From Paramacrobiotus metropolitanus (taxonomy: Eukaryota; Tardigrada; Eutardigrada; Parachela; Macrobiotidae), in contig NW_026570250.1 of the NCBI RefSeq assembly GCF_019649055.1, positions 434,001 to 498,000 on the forward strand: 64,000 bases of DNA, given 5' to 3'. The translations under genes were made by a program, and so were the position numbers. The notes beneath the pieces were generated by a model. It saw only the letters and a program-made list of their open reading frames with translations, had not been told where the DNA came from and made no database searches. Below, piece by piece: positions 60,301-64,000 of the stretch. Position 1 is the first letter of the stretch. Every line of letters starts with the position of its first letter.

Positions 60301-61344
60301 GAGCATCATACCGCTTTAGATTCAATAATCAAATCCAGGAAAAAGCCTTGTTGTCACCTTTGGCGAACAGCTACCATCATTTTTTTCCCAAGACGCTTCA
60401 ATAAGTGATGTACGAACTCAAATGCTTTACGCTTCAATGTTATTTAGAAAAACGATAAACCTACACGAACGGCATCCCCCGATACTACTGGCTGAACTAC
60501 TGGCAGTTGCTTTTAGCCATACCATGCACTTCCCGTATTTGCCCTACGTACTGAAGTCGACTTCACCAACCACCAACGTACCGCATACACTTGTACAGCA
60601 GCCGAGGCGTTTTGTAAAGTTCTCGGCTGGAAGCTGGTCGACCAATTACCCATAGTCCAGTCGAGTCGCCGACAGTCTCCGTTGCGTTAAGGCGAAGTTG
60701 TGTTTTTGGGGTACCTTAATTGACGCTGATTTTGGAGAACGCCCAAACTGATAAATAATTTTATTAGGTACAAGCCTACAAAGTCAACAATTGCCGGTAG
60801 CTGAGTAATTCTATTTAATGTTTAAATACTAAAATAGTCGTGCACGCAAACGAAAACGCTTCTTCACGAATTTGGCAGCTACAAGGTTCACAATCGAAAA
60901 TGAAACTTATCCTAGAACAGAAAATTATGCACAGTAAAGTCAATACAGAATCACTTCCAGTACAGCATTCAATACAGTATCATTCAGCTCGTACGGACAA
61001 CAGCTGTCGGTCCATACAATATTATGAGCACAGTGCGGGAGCGATATTCTGTTCGTTGTTGCTTTTAAAGATTCTAGTTCCTACGATCATTATAACATAG
61101 TTTTTTAAGGCATAAAAAAAACTTTGCGAAGACAAATACACCGTAGGTTGCTCACAGCACAGGCTGGTGCTGTTACTGTAAGTTCGGAAAAGAGTCGTCG
61201 ATTAGAGATTTCGAAAGAAATTTAACAGAAACTTGATACTTTTGACGTATACGTATTCTATATATAAAGCGTGCTTTTTTGACATGTTTGCGATTACATA
61301 ACTAGACAAATCTCCCGAAGATGGGTGCAGAAACCTGCCGCTTA
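57340..61344. other. Long intergenic region between the divergent GPCR pair
   Basis: About 4 kb holding the promoter of the minus-strand GPCR and no supported gene. Open frames at 57518-57757, 58094-57837 and 60422-60655 have no domain or context. Confidence 0.45.
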
Positions 61345-61694
61345 TCAGATCCATATGCATATATTGATAGAATATCGATTTGGCCCTGATTGCCTGAAAT
61401 TAACAGTAAGGTGCGCAGTGTGTTCGGCAATTACACTACGCTGAAAGCCGTGAAAGGAGTTGTTTTGACAATTCCTCCATAGAGCGATGTCAGGGTTTTT
61501 CCATGCCATTGGCCACACCGGCAAAGACAGCTTCAAGAAGTCCAAATGGATTTGTAAAAGTGTTTGCGTCGCTTAAGAACTACTCCGACATCCGGACCTG
61601 TCAGAATCCGTAAATGCATAACCATGTCCATTTCGTCTTCCTGTATAATGCCATTTCTTAGCACCCGGCAGTGCAGGCGGCGGCCAACCGGCAT
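61345..61694 (-). other. Possible degraded or unspliced coding remnant, family unknown
   Basis: Adjacent minus-strand segments in different frames look protein-like. From ATG 61694: MPVGRRLHCRVLRNGIIQED and LRILTGPDVGVVLKRRK. Next, TNPFGLLEAVFAGVANGMEK, then LTSLYGGIVKTTPFTAFSVV. The region is more G+C-rich than its surroundings. I do not recognise the family. It may be an eroded gene copy or chance. Confidence 0.25.
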
Positions 61695-62293
61695 GATTAA
61701 ATCGTTCTCGGTTGGCGCACGCTTGCAACGTATTACCTTGTGTGCATCGTCATCGTCTAATTACCCCTCATTGGATGAGGGACACTGCGCCGCTGTACTG
61801 GACCAATTCTGTCAAAGGTTTCTATAATGTTAACTCCACTTCCCGTCCCCTATCGTTAACGAATCAATCTATGATCTTAACCGATAGCCCGGGCCGCCAA
61901 TATATACAGTATGTGGCCCGCCAAAGGAGCAGCTAAGGAGATTTTTTGTTCCTTGTTATCGTGCCGCACGGCAGGAGATTTCCAGTCTGCCGTGCGGAAA
62001 GCTTTTACGGTTATGAATTAACTTTCGACAGGTTGCGACTGGGCCGCTCCATTAAATCATGTGGATAATCAAGTGACAGTTCATAAAAGCCAGCGCCGGT
62101 TCTGGTATAAAAACTTTGCGACAAACAGATCTAGAGTTTGTCAAGCAGCCGCTGCACTCACATATCCGGATTCGGGAAACATTTGTTCCGATATAACTCC
62201 CACGTAATTTTGTTTGCCTACCTTCGACACGTGAACAAAGCGACCTTCGTTCGGATATTTAATTATACCAATCCTCTTCTCTAATTACTCGCC
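61695..62293. other. Upstream region of the plus-strand GPCR
   Basis: About 600 bases with a perfect short inverted repeat, gtgccgcacggcagg...cctgccgtgcgg-like, at 61960-62000 (tgccgcacggcaggagattt and ccagtctgccgtgcggaaag). No gene is supported. The promoter of the 62294 gene is expected here. Confidence 0.45.
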
Positions 62294-63577
62294 ATGGACT
62301 TTAACGATACCGATGTATTTAACCTGACGGAATATAATTCGACTTTATTTGGTGACAATTATACGCTATGCGACAGTAACTGCACAACCGAGCCGCCGGT
62401 GGTCAATGTCACCGCGAACAGCACATCGAATATCACGGTGCCCGATATGGCGTATCCGATCGAGGTCACTGTTTATATTCTGGCCGATACGATAATATCC
62501 TCCTTATGGATCGTGCTGGCCAACTCCCTCATTCTTGGATCCTTTCTGACCGATCCTAAATTACGTATTATCCAGAATTACTATATCGCCAGTTTGGCCT
62601 TATCGGATTTCTGCATGGGTGCGTTTGTCTTGCCACTGGGCGGTTACCAGTTCGTCTTCGAAGGCTGGCCCAGCAACGACTTGCACATGTGTAAATTCTG
62701 GAATTTCATGGACTTTGTCATGTCCATACAAAGCAGTCTGTCGGTCTGTTTAATTAATTATGACCGTTACAAAATGGTCCTCCATCCCATTGCGTACCGC
62801 AACGAAGAATCACCAAAAAAAGCCCTGGTGCGCATCTTTTGCAGCTGGATATTTTCTATTCTATTTTATGGTCCGGTGACGCTGTTCTGGGACACGATTG
62901 CCGGCTATTCCGTCCTGCCGCCGTATCAGTGTGATGTGGAATTTAAAGACGAAATCCGGGCGACCATTCCGCAGGCCGTCGTGGAATTCGGTGGACCACT
63001 GACCGTGATCTGCTTTTGCAATCTGCGCTTAATGATTTACATTCGCAAACGGCGCAGAAAGATGATGGAGATGAAGCGGAATTTCGACAACACCCCGGTG
63101 ACCGATGTCACCACGGACAACGACGACACCGAGACGAAAGCCGTGAAAAAAGTCGCCTTGACCAAGGAGCAGGAGAAGCAGAAATCGGAGATGCAGGAGT
63201 TTCGAAAGGAGCAGCGCGCCGTCCGGAGTCTGTTGATCTTAGTGGGTGTATACTTTTGCTTGTGGTTTTTCTACGAGATGATCGGCAATTTCGTTGGACC
63301 AATCTGCAACTGTGTCCCGGATTCCGTGTACCGCGCATCTTACTGGATACAGTATCACATATCCGGTGTCAATCCGATTATCTATGCCGTCACCATAGAA
63401 AGGTTTCGCTACCATTATCAGATTTTCTTCTCCTACATCTTCCCGTGCTGTGTCAGTCATCCAAGTAAACAGCGCAAGAAACGCGTGGCCCCGGCCATAT
63501 CGGCCATCGCTACCGGCAATCCGCACTCCAACACGGCACCGACACAGCCTCGCCAGTCACAAACTGTTTCGTCGTAA
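62294..63577 (+). CDS. Class A GPCR, muscarinic/histamine H3-like aminergic type (427 residues)
   Basis: Single exon; ATG in a strong context (gccATGG). A long N-terminus has many N-glycosylation sequons (NDTD, NLTE, NSTL, NYTL, NVTAN, NITV). TM2 is YYIASLALSDFCMGAFVLPL (Asp2.50). TM3 is CKFWNFMDFVMSIQSSLSVC with Asp3.32, followed by YDRY. LFWDTIAGYSVLPPYQC gives the ECL2 cysteine, and TM7 has NPIIYAV. ICL3 carries a charged Lys/Glu-rich stretch. The C-tail has a CCVSHPS palmitoylation-type motif and a Ser/Thr/Pro-rich end. TM6 reads LWFFYE in place of CWxP, the same departure as in the paralogue at 56203-57339. The pair is head-to-head, about 5 kb apart, and both are intronless, so they arose by duplication after intron loss or retroposition. 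Ligand unknown. Confidence 0.92.
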   Translation: MDFNDTDVFNLTEYNSTLFGDNYTLCDSNCTTEPPVVNVTANSTSNITVPDMAYPIEVTVYILADTIISSLWIVLANSLILGSFLTDPKLRIIQNYYIASLALSDFCMGAFVLPLGGYQFVFEGWPSNDLHMCKFWNFMDFVMSIQSSLSVCLINYDRYKMVLHPIAYRNEESPKKALVRIFCSWIFSILFYGPVTLFWDTIAGYSVLPPYQCDVEFKDEIRATIPQAVVEFGGPLTVICFCNLRLMIYIRKRRRKMMEMKRNFDNTPVTDVTTDNDDTETKAVKKVALTKEQEKQKSEMQEFRKEQRAVRSLLILVGVYFCLWFFYEMIGNFVGPICNCVPDSVYRASYWIQYHISGVNPIIYAVTIERFRYHYQIFFSYIFPCCVSHPSKQRKKRVAPAISAIATGNPHSNTAPTQPRQSQTVSS

Positions 63578-63682
63578 CATTTGTGTCTTTTCTTGCCGAC
63601 GCATATCCAGTCACAATTTTTTTCAGTATTTGCTTCCGCGCGATAACAAAATGTGCTACAAAGCGACATGCAGCAATGTATA

Positions 63683-63688
63683 AATAAA
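63683..63688 (+). other. Poly(A) signal AATAAA of the plus-strand GPCR
   Basis: AATAAA within gtataaataaaatg, about 105 bases after the stop codon. The remaining bases to 64000 hold no supported feature. Confidence 0.65.
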
Positions 63689-64000
63689 ATGTTGTGCTAT
63701 GGTATTTCCTCAACTTACACTTATGTGTTATATACATTTATGTTGCTATTAATGATGAAGTTCAAACGCAAATTGTAAGTGTTCTAGGCCACCGCCATCT
63801 TTGTTTCTTTCTTTACAAAGTTGCCACTCTAGAGCAATCACGTACATCACGCAAAAAACACCCCTGTACAGTGTGTTGCTTCAACATAAAAATTTTCTTT
63901 TTGTTAAACACAATAAAGAGAATTTTGAGAGAGATTTTTGAAACAAGAGATTACTGTAACAAGACAAATACTTCCGCTGGACAGTAAATCAGTGAAAGGT

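Noticed and set aside
1-64000. tRNA, rRNA, CRISPR array, operon structure, intact retroelement
   Set aside because: I looked for cloverleaf, direct-repeat-spacer and reverse-transcriptase or integrase patterns by eye and saw none that stands up; a tRNA or small-RNA scan would be needed to exclude small RNA genes.

Overview
This is nuclear DNA from an animal. Genes are split by GT-AG introns and separated by A+T-rich spacers, at roughly one gene per 4-5 kb. I could join exons into reading frames that close exactly for most genes. The cofilin is 148 residues and reads very like arthropod twinstar. With the short introns, a cadherin-bearing adhesion GPCR and tandem Kazal genes, this suggests an ecdysozoan, probably a panarthropod (a tardigrade is possible). 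Nothing here proves the phylum.

Layout. 0.2-2.6 kb (+): secreted CAP/antigen-5 protein with a Thr-rich linker, 5' end not found. 3.7-8.1 kb (-): complete nine-exon adhesion GPCR (cadherin-like region, GAIN, GPS, 7TM). 9.9-13.0 kb (-): cofilin/ADF. 14.9-18.6 kb (+): two tandem Kazal-domain secreted proteins; the second carries a one-base frameshift in its first Kazal domain. 19.5-20.4 kb (-): ribosomal protein eL14. 21.6 kb (+): possible small membrane protein. 23.1-25.9 kb (+): NudE/NDEL1-like dynein cofactor. 27.7-33.9 kb (-): SH3BP5-like Rab11 exchange factor. 35.8-38.3 kb (-): unrecognised Ser/Pro-rich protein with duplicated exons and two competing C-terminal frames. 42.2-46.3 kb (-): Ser/Pro/Asn-rich regulator, possibly CRTC-like. 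49.0-52.7 kb (+): PARP2. 53.5-55.1 kb (+): disordered Lys/Ala/Glu-repeat chromatin-type protein whose N-terminus resembles that of PARP2. 56.2-57.3 kb (-) and 62.3-63.6 kb (+): head-to-head pair of intronless aminergic/muscarinic-type GPCR paralogues.

Non-coding structure includes two long inverted-repeat elements (35.2 and 48.2 kb), a 41-bp-arm perfect-centre hairpin (47.8 kb), a tandem 23-bp motif holding a short inverted repeat upstream of the first Kazal gene, and a 40-bp near-identical repeat with an AP-1-like core in and upstream of the cofilin gene.

Most genes are unrelated housekeeping or signalling loci. The most suggestive functional neighbourhood is PARP2 followed head-to-tail by the basic/acidic repeat protein: both start with a similar MAP...RGR-P-K tail, and both would be expected at chromatin. 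I found no operon, CRISPR array, rRNA or tRNA gene, and no convincing virus-like element.
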